Part shown: positions 1 through 8,285 of the stretch, piece after piece | Numbering within the stretch: the stretch's first letter is position 1 | Layout of the letters: each line of letters begins with the position of its first letter | Assembly: GCA_038206235.1 (NCBI GenBank) | Contig: JBBRBB010000007.1 | Coordinates: forward strand, 62,001-126,000 | Origin: JBBRBB01 sp038206235 | Lineage (GTDB): Bacteria > Bacteroidota > Bacteroidia > Chitinophagales > Chitinophagaceae | Length of the DNA: 64,000 bases | Direction: 5' to 3' | Notes under the pieces: model-generated | Databases searched by the model: none | Told to the model about the DNA's origin: nothing | The model's input: the letters and a program-made list of their open reading frames with translations, nothing else | Position numbers and translations under genes: made by a program

Positions 1-704
1 AGCCGGAAATGGTTTATCAGTTAGCTATTACAAGTCAGCCGTTGCAAAGGGCAACAGCACTAAGAATAAAAGGGGCTGAAAAATATATTTTATCAAACAA
101 AGCTGCAATGCTTCCTTCTTTAACAGGCTCTTATTTTTTAGGTTCCACATATAATAACCAGGCTTTGGGGCTTCTTGGCACCACAACGTTTACAGCGCCT
201 ATCGGTACCGTAGAAATCAATGGAACTAAGTATGAGGTTTTTTCCAATGAACCTTTTACGCAACCTGTCTATGGCAAAACAAGATACCCGAAGCAGATTA
301 GTCAAAATTTCAGTCAGTCTGTGGGTATCAACCTTAACATTCCCATTTTCAATAATGGCAATGCAAGGCTTGCATGGCAGCGCTCTAAACTTGATTTGGA
401 AAGTTTAGAATTGCAGCAGGCACAAAACGATCAAACACTAAAGACCAATATTTATATGGCATATACAAGCGCTCTTGCTGCCATGAAAAAATATTATCTG
501 GGCGAAACCACAGTTGCGGCTGCGCAAAAAGCTTATGACTTTGCAAGCAAACGCTATGAAGTTGGATTATTGTCAACCATTGATTTGTTGATTACGCAAA
601 ATAAATTGCTTACAGCTAAGCTGCTGCAAGTGGCAAATCAGTATGATTATGTTTTTAAAATGAAGGTGCTGGAATTTTATAAAGGGCAGGGGATAAAATT
701 ATAA
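1..704 (+). CDS. TolC-family outer membrane efflux protein (3' part)
   Basis: C-terminal part of an outer membrane channel of a tripartite efflux or secretion system. The frame is open to the left edge (codons for Pro-Glu precede the first Met at 9), so the true start lies outside the window. The visible 230 residues contain the pattern of TolC repeats: a beta-strand region (GINLNIPIFNNG) followed by a long helix rich in Leu, Gln and Ala (ARLAWQRSKLDLESLELQQA) and a second helix ending in YEVGLLSTIDLL, the typical C-terminal signature. It is followed 68 bp later by an HlyD-type adaptor on the same strand, so the two are probably one efflux operon whose inner-membrane pump gene is outside the window. 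Confidence 0.88.
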   Translation, partial: PEMVYQLAITSQPLQRATALRIKGAEKYILSNKAAMLPSLTGSYFLGSTYNNQALGLLGTTTFTAPIGTVEINGTKYEVFSNEPFTQPVYGKTRYPKQISQNFSQSVGINLNIPIFNNGNARLAWQRSKLDLESLELQQAQNDQTLKTNIYMAYTSALAAMKKYYLGETTVAAAQKAYDFASKRYEVGLLSTIDLLITQNKLLTAKLLQVANQYDYVFKMKVLEFYKGQGIKL

Positions 705-705
705 A

Positions 706-740
706 GCCAAAGCCCCCTAAATCCCCTCAGGGGACTTGAA
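706..740 (+). repeat. CCCCTAAATCCCC hairpin element, copy 1
   Basis: A 35-bp element between tolC-like and hlyD-like genes: AGCCCCCTAAAT, then a small hairpin CCCCTCAGGGG, then ACTT. Two more copies occur at 41111-41144 (reverse orientation) and 42233-42266. The hairpin stem changes in a compensated way between copies. Such elements are common between genes in Bacteroidota; function unknown. Confidence 0.75.
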
Positions 741-772
741 GGCACCAAAATAACTTGAAAATATTTTGAACT

Positions 773-2191
773 ATGAGTAAAAAAATGATTTGGATAATTG
801 TGAGCTTAGCCGCGGTGATAATACTATTAGTGGTTTTAAGCAAGGCTGGAGTATTGGGTAAAGACGAGGGAACAAAAGTTACCACAGAAAAAGCTGCACT
901 GCGCAACATTACGGAAACTGTAAATGCCAGCGGAAAAGTTTTTCCTGAAGTAGAAGTAAAAGTAAGCCCTGATATTTCCGGAGAAATTATTGACCTGCTT
1001 GTGCAGGAAGGCGACACCGTGAAAAAAGGCCAGGTGCTTGCAAGAATTTATGCTGATATATATGCATCGCAACGCGACCAGGCCGCGGCTACTGTGGCAC
1101 AAAGTGAAGCTCTGGTGGGTAATTCAAAATCACAAATGGGGGCGTTGAAAGCCGGGCTTGACCAGGCGCAGGCAAACTATAACCGGCAGAAAACATTATT
1201 AGATCAAAAAGTAATTTCTGCTTCAGAATTTGAACAGGCGCAGCAGGCTTATCTTTCTGCAAAAGCAAATTATGACGCCGCTTTTGAAGGCATTAAAGCA
1301 AACCAGGCAAATGTACAAGGCGCTATGGCAAGTCTTACCCGGGCAAATAAAGATGTAGGCCGTGCAACGCTTACCGCACCCATGGATGGAGTCGTTAGTT
1401 TGCTTGCAGTAAAAAAAGGCGAAAGAGTTGTGGGCACGGCGCAAATGGCGGGCACAGAAATGATGCGCATTGCAGACCTTGCCAGCATTGAAGTGCAGGT
1501 TGATGTGGGTGAAAATGATATTCCTAAAGTAAAGATTGGAGATACAGCCATTGTTGAAATTGATGCGTACAATAACCGCAAGTTTAAAGCTGTTGTATTT
1601 AGAATTGCAAACCCGGTTACCAATTCACAGGCATCTTCTTTATCATCATCCACAACGGTAACCAATTATCAGGTGCACATACGATTGTTGCCCGATGCGT
1701 ATAAAGATTTAATTGTAAAAGGTCAGCCATTTCCTTTTCGTCCGAATATGACGGCGAGTGCAGATATCGAAACCAAAACAAAGACGAATGTGCTCTCTGT
1801 TCCTTTAAATGCAGTAACTACAAGAGATAAGAGTATGGATGCAAAGCCGGATGAGAAGAATAAAGATAAAAATACAAAAGCCGATAAGAAAGATGATAAA
1901 AAAGATAATAAGGCAACCACTGCAGATACTGATTCAACAAATATATCAGGTGATGATGATTTCGGAATCCAGGAGGTAGCATTTGTTTTACAAAAAGATG
2001 GAACCGTAAAAAAATTTCCTGTGAAAACCGATATACAGGATATTAATTTTATTGAAATAATGCAGGGAATAAAACAAGGTGATGAAGTGATTACTGGTCC
2101 TTACGATGTTGTTAGTAAAGATTTGAAAGATGGCGATAAAGTAAAAGTAGTAAGTAAAGATGAATTAATAAAAGATTTTAAGAAACCGTAA
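773..2191 (+). CDS. HlyD/MacA-type periplasmic adaptor subunit
   Basis: Membrane fusion protein linking an inner-membrane transporter to a TolC channel. One N-terminal membrane helix (residues about 5-25), a lipoyl-like half motif (SGKVFPEVEVKVSPDISG, about 53-70), a coiled-coil hairpin rich in Ala and Gln (about 95-190), the second lipoyl half (TLTAPMDGVVSLLAVKKGE) and a beta-barrel region. An unusual Lys/Asp-rich low-complexity stretch (about 355-395, DEKNKDKNTKADKKDDKKD) interrupts the C-terminal part before the membrane-proximal domain. It follows the TolC-like gene and is the last gene of that operon, because the next gene is on the other strand. Substrate cannot be told from the sequence. 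Confidence 0.9.
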   Translation: MSKKMIWIIVSLAAVIILLVVLSKAGVLGKDEGTKVTTEKAALRNITETVNASGKVFPEVEVKVSPDISGEIIDLLVQEGDTVKKGQVLARIYADIYASQRDQAAATVAQSEALVGNSKSQMGALKAGLDQAQANYNRQKTLLDQKVISASEFEQAQQAYLSAKANYDAAFEGIKANQANVQGAMASLTRANKDVGRATLTAPMDGVVSLLAVKKGERVVGTAQMAGTEMMRIADLASIEVQVDVGENDIPKVKIGDTAIVEIDAYNNRKFKAVVFRIANPVTNSQASSLSSSTTVTNYQVHIRLLPDAYKDLIVKGQPFPFRPNMTASADIETKTKTNVLSVPLNAVTTRDKSMDAKPDEKNKDKNTKADKKDDKKDNKATTADTDSTNISGDDDFGIQEVAFVLQKDGTVKKFPVKTDIQDINFIEIMQGIKQGDEVITGPYDVVSKDLKDGDKVKVVSKDELIKDFKKP

Positions 2192-2228
2192 TCGTTTATC
2201 GTTTATCGTTTGCCGTTTATCGTTAGGA
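2191..2228. repeat. Heptad repeat (CGTTTAT)n after hlyD-like gene
   Basis: About five imperfect copies of a 7-bp word (CGTTTAT, with CGTTTGC variants) start right at the stop codon of the adaptor gene. It is one member of the gene-end array family of this window; the close word CGTTTAG is used at 29630. Confidence 0.75.
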
Positions 2229-2342
2229 TAGGGAAATTCGCTTGTAACGTGAAGGTCGTGATAAGAAGCTTGTAAAAAAATTAACTTTAAAACACATCAG
2301 CGCATTAGTTGATGACTTTAGGCAAACCTTTAAATATTAAAA

Positions 2343-2375
2343 TAAAAAAAGGATACATATTTATATTATGCATCC
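2343..2375 (-). terminator. Rho-independent terminator of the DUF4142 gene
   Basis: Read on the minus strand, GGATGCATA / TATGTATCC form a 9-bp stem with one G-U pair, followed by seven T. It lies 34 bp past the stop codon of the DUF4142 gene. Confidence 0.7.
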
Positions 2376-2408
2376 CTGGTGTTTTATCTCTATTATTACA
2401 GGAAAGGT

Positions 2409-3029
2409 TTATTTCTTCATCATATCGTCAATCTTCTTCACTGCATCCAAATGCTTTTGAAGGGTAGGCAATGTATTTTGTGCCCACGCCTTAAGGTCTG
2501 CATCACTCTTATCTTTCTTTGCACATTTATCAAACATATCAACATCATGCTTATGATCAGCTACCATCATATTAATATAGGCCTTGTCAAAATCTTTTCC
2601 GCTTTTTTGGCTAAGGTCATTATAATCTTTTTGCTGATCATTATCCATGCTTGCAGGCAGCGTTACATTTTTGCTGGCGGCTAAAGATTTAAGTTCACCA
2701 GCTGCTTTTGTATGATCTGTAACCATCATATCAGCAAATGATTTTACGCTTGCGGCAGTTGCCTTTTGTTGCGCTAATTTTGACATTTCAATTTCCATCA
2801 TTCCACCGGCAGCAGCTTTCACCATAAAATCGGCATCGTCTTCGCTTACTGTCATAGTGCCTTTCATGGCAGTATCATTATTATTCATACCCATATTATT
2901 ATCAGAATCTTTCATTTCATTCATATTCTGTGCGCTGTCTACACTGTCATTATTATTAGAGCTTGTATTACATGCCTGGAATGTGTAAACTGCTAAAAGC
3001 AATGTGAATAAAAAACTGTACTTTTTCAT
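2409..3029 (-). CDS. DUF4142 lipoprotein
   Basis: Exported ferritin-like four-helix protein of the DUF4142 family; the biochemical role of the family is not established. N-terminal signal MKKYSFLFTLLLAVYTFQAC with a lipobox-like end and Cys20, so probably an anchored lipoprotein. Residues 24-60 are a low-complexity Asn/Asp/Met linker. The DUF4142 core (about 62-200) starts with DADFMVKAAAGGMMEIEMSKLA and carries the conserved MVTDHTKA and MVADHKHDVDMF helices. 206 residues is normal. It stands alone, 230 bp downstream of the sod gene on the same strand, with its own terminator. Confidence 0.9.
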   Translation of the reverse strand: MKKYSFLFTLLLAVYTFQACNTSSNNNDSVDSAQNMNEMKDSDNNMGMNNNDTAMKGTMTVSEDDADFMVKAAAGGMMEIEMSKLAQQKATAASVKSFADMMVTDHTKAAGELKSLAASKNVTLPASMDNDQQKDYNDLSQKSGKDFDKAYINMMVADHKHDVDMFDKCAKKDKSDADLKAWAQNTLPTLQKHLDAVKKIDDMMKK

Positions 3030-3186
3030 AACTTATTTTAATTTTTTTGTGAGCAATACTTTGCTGTTATGCAAAACTTATGCCTTTAAAATTTTTTATG
3101 ATAATAATGAGGTTTGTAAAGAGAATTCCACAGTTTACAACAATAAAGGGGAAAGAGTGTGAGAGAATTGCTTTCGGGAAATAGAA

Positions 3187-3220
3187 AAGAGGCTGACTTA
3201 ACTTTTTAGCCAGCCTCTTT
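3187..3220 (-). terminator. Terminator downstream of sod
   Basis: Inverted repeat AGAGGCTG(A/G)CT around a short AT loop, followed on the minus strand by TTTT. It lies 40 bp past the sod stop codon, as expected for a rho-independent terminator. The stem could also act on the other strand. Confidence 0.6.
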
Positions 3221-3259
3221 GTATCTTATCCTTCGCTGTGCTCTTACATTAGAATTATT

Positions 3260-3865
3260 TTATTTTAATGTAAGATATCTTTCAGCAACTTTATTCCAGC
3301 TTACAACATTCCAAAAAGCACTAAGATATTCAGCACGCCTGTTTTGATATTTTAAATAGTATGCATGCTCCCAAACATCTACACCCAACAGAGGTGCGCA
3401 TTTGCATTCGGCAACATCCATCAGGGGATTATCCTGGTTGGGTGTAGAGCATATCACCAGTGAGCCATTCTTAGAACCGAGCCATGCCCAGCCGCTGCCA
3501 AAGCGAGTGATTGCTGCCGCAGAAAATTTTTCTTTGAAGCCATCTAAATTTCCAAACGCAGCGTTGATTGCATCTGCCAGCTTGGCTTCAGGAGCACCAC
3601 CTGTGCTAAGAGCAAGGCTTTCCCAAAAGAAGCTATGATTCCAGTGACCACCACCGTTGTTTCGCACAGCAGGAGAAATGGCTCCGGCATTTTTTAAAAT
3701 ATCTTCGAGACTTTTATTTTCATGCTCTGTACCGGCAATAGCCTTATTGAGATTATCTACATAAGCCTGGTGGTGCTTATCATGATGAATTTGCATGGTA
3801 AGCTTATCAATGTAAGGTTCCAGCGCATCATACGCATACGGGAGTGGAGGTAATGTAAAAGGCAT
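3260..3865 (-). CDS. sodA: Superoxide dismutase, Fe/Mn family (Mn-type features)
   Basis: Converts superoxide to O2 and H2O2 in the cytoplasm; no signal peptide is present. All four metal ligands are visible: His27 (MQIHHDKHH), His77 (GGGHWNHSFFW), Asp163 and His167 (GVDVWEHAYYL). Gln144 in TPNQDNPL is the residue usual in Mn-dependent members, where Fe enzymes carry the Gln elsewhere, so Mn or cambialistic use is inferred. 201 residues, full length. It is the last gene of a minus-strand set (LOG protein, tadA, small protein, sod) with gaps of 29, 4 and 43 bp, and a hairpin follows. The gene symbol assumes the Mn type. Confidence 0.95.
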   Translation of the reverse strand: MPFTLPPLPYAYDALEPYIDKLTMQIHHDKHHQAYVDNLNKAIAGTEHENKSLEDILKNAGAISPAVRNNGGGHWNHSFFWESLALSTGGAPEAKLADAINAAFGNLDGFKEKFSAAAITRFGSGWAWLGSKNGSLVICSTPNQDNPLMDVAECKCAPLLGVDVWEHAYYLKYQNRRAEYLSAFWNVVSWNKVAERYLTLK

Positions 3866-3902
3866 ACAATTAAGATTTAATATTTAATATTTAAAATTTA
3901 AA

Positions 3903-3927
3903 AAATGACTACTGACTGCTGACTAAC
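3903..3927. repeat. TGACTAC/TGACTGC repeat overlapping a gene end
   Basis: Short array TGACTACTGACTGCTGACTA. It overlaps the last codons and stop of the small gene at 3909-4205, which ends VSSQ. Nearly the same 15-bp string lies at 11936-11953 and overlaps the end of another gene, which ends VSSSQ. Confidence 0.75.
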
Positions 3928-4205
3928 TTGTGTAACTTTTTTCCCTTTTTCATATATGCAATTATTAAACCAGTTGCCTCCATATCTAATTTTATAGTTT
4001 CGGTGTACCATCCCACAGAACCTTCAAAGGCAATTTTTTCTTTTTTAAAATATTCTTTTACACTGGCTGCGATTAATGAATAAGAAAGCGGCTCTTTAGC
4101 AAGAGTTTTTGTAATGGCTCTTTTAAAAAGATGATAGGTGGTCGCTGCAATGGCAGGTGCATGTTTACCCTGCGGATGCAGACATTGAATTTTATCTTCA
4201 TTCAT
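3909..4205 (-). CDS. Small winged-helix-like protein (DUF6958-like)
   Basis: 98-residue cytoplasmic protein starting MNEDKIQCLHPQGKHAP. The ATG at 4205 is preferred over the longer frame because it lies 4 bp after the tadA stop, giving tight coupling, and because the family begins with this L-x-P-x-G-K pattern. The remainder (YHLFKRAITKTL, SLIAASVKEYF, GSVGWYTETIKLDMEATGLI) looks like a small helical DNA-binding-like fold seen in DUF6958 proteins; this assignment is from memory of the pattern and not certain. The final residues LVSSQ and the stop codon lie in a TGACTAC repeat, so the C-terminus is probably set by the repeat. Confidence 0.6.
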   Translation of the reverse strand: MNEDKIQCLHPQGKHAPAIAATTYHLFKRAITKTLAKEPLSYSLIAASVKEYFKKEKIAFEGSVGWYTETIKLDMEATGLIIAYMKKGKKLHKLVSSQ

Positions 4206-4209
4206 AGAA

Positions 4210-4680
4210 TCATCTTTTTGCTTTAAAAAAATCTTTAAGCAGTACAGCGCACTCTGCTGCAAGTATGCCACTTATTAATTCTGTTTTGGGATGAAAAGGC
4301 AAAAGTATTTGATCTTCTGAATGTGCTGATGAGCAAATATATTTTCTGAAACCGTTCTTTTCATCCGCTGCTCCATAAATTATTCTTGCAATCTTGCTCC
4401 AGTGCATGGCGCCGCAGCACATTAAGCATGGCTCAATGGTAACATACAGGCTGGCCGTTGTTAAATATTTGGAACCGAGAGAATTGCAGGCTGCAGTAAT
4501 GGCAAGTATTTCTGCATGAGCAGTAGAATCGTTTAATAATTCTACCTGGTTGTATGCCTTTGCAATTATTTTGTTGTGGATAACTACGATTGCGCCAATG
4601 GGTACTTCATCTGCTTCAAAAGCAAGCTGAGCTTGTTTTAAAGCGTGCTGCATAAAGTATTCATGGGTGTATAAAAACAT
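4210..4680 (-). CDS. tadA: tRNA-specific adenosine deaminase
   Basis: Zinc-dependent deaminase that makes inosine at the wobble position (A34) of tRNA-Arg(ACG). The core motifs are present: HAE (TAHAEILAI, about residues 54-62, with catalytic Glu) and PCLMCCGAM (about 84-92, the zinc Cys pair). N-terminal HEYFMQHALKQAQLAFEADEVPIGAIVV is typical of TadA. 156 residues is usual. It lies between the LOG-family gene (29 bp upstream) and the small DUF6958-like gene (4 bp downstream). A guanine deaminase-like activity cannot be excluded by sequence, but TadA is the best fit. Confidence 0.92.
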   Translation of the reverse strand: MFLYTHEYFMQHALKQAQLAFEADEVPIGAIVVIHNKIIAKAYNQVELLNDSTAHAEILAITAACNSLGSKYLTTASLYVTIEPCLMCCGAMHWSKIARIIYGAADEKNGFRKYICSSAHSEDQILLPFHPKTELISGILAAECAVLLKDFFKAKR

Positions 4681-4709
4681 GCCTTACAAAAAATAAGTTT
4701 GAAGTGAAT

Positions 4710-5441
4710 TTACACTTTTTCCAGCAGCCACCATAAACGCGTCCGCGGCCTTATCTTATAATTTTGGGTTATATAAGTTTGAATATGATTCATCGCATCT
4801 TCCACACTATCGGTAAGCAAAACCAATGATAAATCTTCGCGGTTAATGGTGCCTTTCTGCGCCATGTATTCCAGGTATTCCCATAGCTCACTATAATATT
4901 CTTTTCCATACAATACAATGGGAAATTGTGTGAGTGTTTTTGTTTGTATTAAGGTTAGCGTTTCAAAAAATTCATCCATAGTGCCAAAGCCTCCGGGCAT
5001 AATGATGAAGGCATAAGAATATTTTATCAGCAATGTTTTTCGAATAAAAAAATGTTCAAACGTAATTGAAGTTTGTATATATTTATTTACCTTCTGCTCA
5101 AATGGCAACCTGATATTGCACCCAACCGAGTTGCCATTATTTTCAAAAGCCCCGCGGTTTGCAGCCTCCATAATTCCGGGGCCGCCGCCGGTCATGGTAG
5201 TGAAACCAATGGCTGCAATGCTTTTGCCAAATTCTCTTGCTGCTATATAAAACGGATTATCTTCTTTAAATCTTGCCGAGCCAAAAACAGTAATGCACGG
5301 CCCCACGAAATGCAGTGTGCGGATACCTTTGATAAATTGACAAAAAACTTTCCACACAAAAGCAAGTTCATACGTGCGGCTTTTGGGTCCATCGAGATAT
5401 ACATGCTCCTTGGCAGGAATGATGCGTTTGGAAATGGCCAT
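4710..5441 (-). CDS. LOG-family protein (TIGR00730 type Rossmann fold)
   Basis: Member of the LOG family, whose characterised members cleave nucleoside 5'-monophosphates (cytokinin riboside 5'-monophosphate phosphoribohydrolase). The hallmark motifs are present: GGGPGIMEAANRGA (about 98-111) and PGGFGTMDEFFE (about 162-173). 243 residues with an N-terminal extension (MAISKRIIPAKEHVYLDGPKSRTYELAF) as in the longer bacterial subgroup. First gene of the minus-strand set leading to sod. Divergent from exonuclease III, with 122 bp between. The physiological substrate is unknown. Confidence 0.88.
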   Translation of the reverse strand: MAISKRIIPAKEHVYLDGPKSRTYELAFVWKVFCQFIKGIRTLHFVGPCITVFGSARFKEDNPFYIAAREFGKSIAAIGFTTMTGGGPGIMEAANRGAFENNGNSVGCNIRLPFEQKVNKYIQTSITFEHFFIRKTLLIKYSYAFIIMPGGFGTMDEFFETLTLIQTKTLTQFPIVLYGKEYYSELWEYLEYMAQKGTINREDLSLVLLTDSVEDAMNHIQTYITQNYKIRPRTRLWWLLEKV

Positions 5442-5563
5442 AATATGTGGCTAAAATAATAAAAAGAAAGTTGTTTATTTTATAGGCGAACAAATTCTAA
5501 ATAACAATAAAGCTACTTTCGCAAGCCTTACAAATTTTTAAATTACAAAATTAAATTATAACC

Positions 5564-6331
5564 ATGCGCATTATTAGTTATAACGTGAATGGAATTCGCT
5601 CTGCAATTAATAAGGGATTTATTGAATGGCTGAAAACAAAACCGGCAGAGATTATTTGCCTGCAGGAAACAAAGGCGCATCAAGATAATGTGGACCTTAA
5701 ACTGTTTGTAGACGTTGGTTATGATGCGTATTGGTTTTCTGCGCAAAAAAAAGGTTATAGCGGAGTGGCAGTATTCAGCACTATAAAACCAGATAATGTT
5801 GAATATGGTAATGGCGATGCGGTTAGCGATGATGAAGGACGAATATTGCAATTAGATTTTGGAGATATAAGACTTATTAATGCATACTTTCCTTCCGGCA
5901 CTTCAGGCGATCTGCGGCAGGCTTTTAAATATCAATGGCTCGATGAATTTTATATCTATCTCACAAATCTTAAAACAAAATATCCAAAAATAATTTTGTG
6001 CGGCGATTATAATATTGCTCACAGGGAAATAGATATTCATGACCCCAAAGGCAACAAAAACTCATCCGGCTTTTTGCCTGCTGAAAGAGCATGGATGGAT
6101 AAATTTTTAAGCAGCGGATGGATTGATGCTTTCAGAGAATTTCATCCCGAACCTCACCGGTATAGCTGGTGGAGTCAGCGTTTCCCCATGGTACGCCTGC
6201 AAAATAAAGGATGGAGAATTGACTACATAAATGTTACAGAACCTTTGCGAAAAAATTTAAAGGATGCGGAAATTTATCCTGATGTAAAGCATAGCGACCA
6301 TTGTCCCGTTTATCTGCAGATAAATCCATAA
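5564..6331 (+). CDS. xth: Exodeoxyribonuclease III
   Basis: AP endonuclease and 3'-5' exonuclease of base-excision repair. Motifs in order: MRIISYNVNGIRSA (Asn7, metal site), ICLQETKAH (catalytic Glu), GDYNIAHREIDIHDPKGNKNSSGF (Asp/Asn pair), FRxxHPEPHRYSWWSQR, and the C-terminal DYINVTEPL...DVKHSDHCPVYLQI with the catalytic Asp-His pair. 255 residues, full length. A possible promoter -7 box (TACTTTCG, 7 of 8 to TAnnTTTG) lies about 43 bp upstream of the ATG. Convergent with the PolX-like gene. Confidence 0.96.
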   Translation: MRIISYNVNGIRSAINKGFIEWLKTKPAEIICLQETKAHQDNVDLKLFVDVGYDAYWFSAQKKGYSGVAVFSTIKPDNVEYGNGDAVSDDEGRILQLDFGDIRLINAYFPSGTSGDLRQAFKYQWLDEFYIYLTNLKTKYPKIILCGDYNIAHREIDIHDPKGNKNSSGFLPAERAWMDKFLSSGWIDAFREFHPEPHRYSWWSQRFPMVRLQNKGWRIDYINVTEPLRKNLKDAEIYPDVKHSDHCPVYLQINP

Positions 6332-6470
6332 GTTGGTGTCATAGATCACAAGCATTCTTCCTTTACAATTTATCAATACCTAAAAGAATGAACGCTGATT
6401 CTAAAAAATGCAGTGCACAATTTTCTTTTTTAAGTACATTTTGAACAAGCAAGAAAATTGCACACAATCA

Positions 6471-8159
6471 TCATCTTCCTGTTTTCTTTTGCTGCTTTGA
6501 CACAAATGCTTCAAACTCTTTTAAGCTAAAGCTGCTTACATTATTTTCTTTTATCACTCCTCCTTTTTGTGCGGCATACACGCCATATTTAATAATGTCA
6601 AACTCTTTTATGGCATGTGCATCGGGGTCTATGGAGATAAGCACATTTTTTTCAAGACAATAATCAAGATAATGCCAGTCCATATCGAGTCTGCGGGGAT
6701 TTGCATTTAATTCAATCACCACATCATTAGCAGCACAGGCGTCAATAATTTTTTTATGGTCAACCGTTAATCCTTTCCTGCTTAATAATAATCTGCCGGT
6801 CATGTGACCGAGAATAGATGTGTAAGGATTTTCAATTGCTTTCAATAAACGCTTCATCGCCTTTTCCTCATCCATTTTTAAATTCGTGTGAGGAGATGCA
6901 ATTATAATATCAAAGGTGGAAAGAACGTTGGGTGCATAATCAAGGTTTCCATCATTCAAAATATCACTCTCAATGCTTTTGAAAATTTTAAAAGGCTTGA
7001 GCTTTTTATTCAGCTCATCAATTTCTTCATGCTGTGCAATAATTCTTTGTTCATTTAATCCATTGGCATAATAAGCGCTTTTGCTATGGTCGCTTAGCAC
7101 AAGATATTCAAAACCCTTATCTATAGCGGCTTTCGCCAGGTTCTCGATTGTACTGCCGCCATCGCTCCATTTACTGTGGCAATGAATAATGGCATTTATA
7201 TCTTTAACATCAATAACATTTGGCAGCTTATTTTTTTCAGCAAGATGTATGATGTAATCTTTTTCACGCAGGTATGGCTCAATAAAAGCAACACCTGCTT
7301 TTTTAAAAATTTCTTCTTCAGATTTGTAAAATGTTGAAGTACTAAAAGAAAATCTTTTCACCCATTCATTTAAAAATTCTTCGCTGCAGCTTGTTTCAAA
7401 TAAATTGCGGTAAACATTTTGTGTATCGCTGATATAAAAATGCAGCAGCACATTTTCTGTATGCGTTTTAAAAATCGCCTCCTCTTCCGAAGCATCAATT
7501 ATCTCGTAATTATTTTTCTCAAAAAATTTTTGCAGCACAGCCAGTGGTGCTGTGGTAACGCATTCGAGCTTATAAATAGTTAAGGCGTGTCTTCTAAAAT
7601 CTCCTGTTAACAGCATCACGAAATCTTTAAATGAAGATTGCAATTTTTCCTGCATGGCAAGAGCAAAGGTTTCAATCTGTGCAAAAAGAAAAGAGCTTTG
7701 GCTGCTGAGGTAAAGCTCAATGCTCTCCTGCACATTCTTTTGTGTTTTTTCTCCAAACCCTTTATACAGAGAAAGCCGGTTTTCGTTGCAGGCATATAAC
7801 AGTTCGCCGATGCTTTCTATTTCCATCTCTTTCCAAATCGTTGCAATTTTTTTGGGTCCGATGCCTTTTATATTAAGCATTTCAAGCACTCCCGGCGGAG
7901 TTTTTTCAATCAATGAATTTAATTCTTTAAGCCCGCCGGTTGCTAATAATTCAGAAACTTTTTTTGCAACGGAATCTCCTATGCCTTTTATGGAAGAGAG
8001 CTTGGCAGCAGGTATCTCTGATAATTCTTCGGGTAATTTTTCTATGGTAAAAGCAGCGATGGAATAAGATTTAGACTTGAAGCTGTTTTCACTATGTATG
8101 TCCATTACTTTAGAAAGCAGGGAAAGCTGGTCGGCAATAAAGTTGTTATCAACGGGCAT
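6471..8159 (-). CDS. PolX-like protein: helix-hairpin-helix, degenerate polymerase domain, PHP domain
   Basis: 562 residues with the PolX architecture: N-terminal HhH region (KGIGDSVAKKVSELL and IKGIGPKKIATIW), a polymerase-beta-like region, and a C-terminal PHP phosphoesterase. The PHP metal residues look complete: HCHSKWSDGG (about 327), SDHSKSAYYANGL, the Glu in KSIESDIL, SPHTNLK, GHMTGRLL and DPDAHA. The polymerase motif, normally GSxRR followed by an Asp-x-Asp pair, here reads TGDFRRHALTIYKLECV (about 186-202) and lacks both aspartates. The protein is therefore probably an exonuclease or AP endonuclease of base-excision repair without synthesis activity (inference). Convergent with exonuclease III. 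Confidence 0.9.
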   Translation of the reverse strand: MPVDNNFIADQLSLLSKVMDIHSENSFKSKSYSIAAFTIEKLPEELSEIPAAKLSSIKGIGDSVAKKVSELLATGGLKELNSLIEKTPPGVLEMLNIKGIGPKKIATIWKEMEIESIGELLYACNENRLSLYKGFGEKTQKNVQESIELYLSSQSSFLFAQIETFALAMQEKLQSSFKDFVMLLTGDFRRHALTIYKLECVTTAPLAVLQKFFEKNNYEIIDASEEEAIFKTHTENVLLHFYISDTQNVYRNLFETSCSEEFLNEWVKRFSFSTSTFYKSEEEIFKKAGVAFIEPYLREKDYIIHLAEKNKLPNVIDVKDINAIIHCHSKWSDGGSTIENLAKAAIDKGFEYLVLSDHSKSAYYANGLNEQRIIAQHEEIDELNKKLKPFKIFKSIESDILNDGNLDYAPNVLSTFDIIIASPHTNLKMDEEKAMKRLLKAIENPYTSILGHMTGRLLLSRKGLTVDHKKIIDACAANDVVIELNANPRRLDMDWHYLDYCLEKNVLISIDPDAHAIKEFDIIKYGVYAAQKGGVIKENNVSSFSLKEFEAFVSKQQKKTGR

Positions 8160-8285
8160 GGTGATTCTTTATCGTGAAGGTAAGGAGAAGATGAGAATTT
8201 TTTTGGGAACCGCCTGCAGATTAAATGGCATCGCCCCGCCAACAGCCTGGGGCATCAATTCCGTAAAATTCTTTCCCTATTTTTA

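Noticed and set aside
1270..1665. Minus-strand frame of 131 codons inside the adaptor gene
   Set aside because: Shadow of the well-supported HlyD-type gene on the other strand.
2379..2684. Plus-strand frame of 101 codons opposite the DUF4142 gene
   Set aside because: Antisense shadow containing the DUF4142 3' end.
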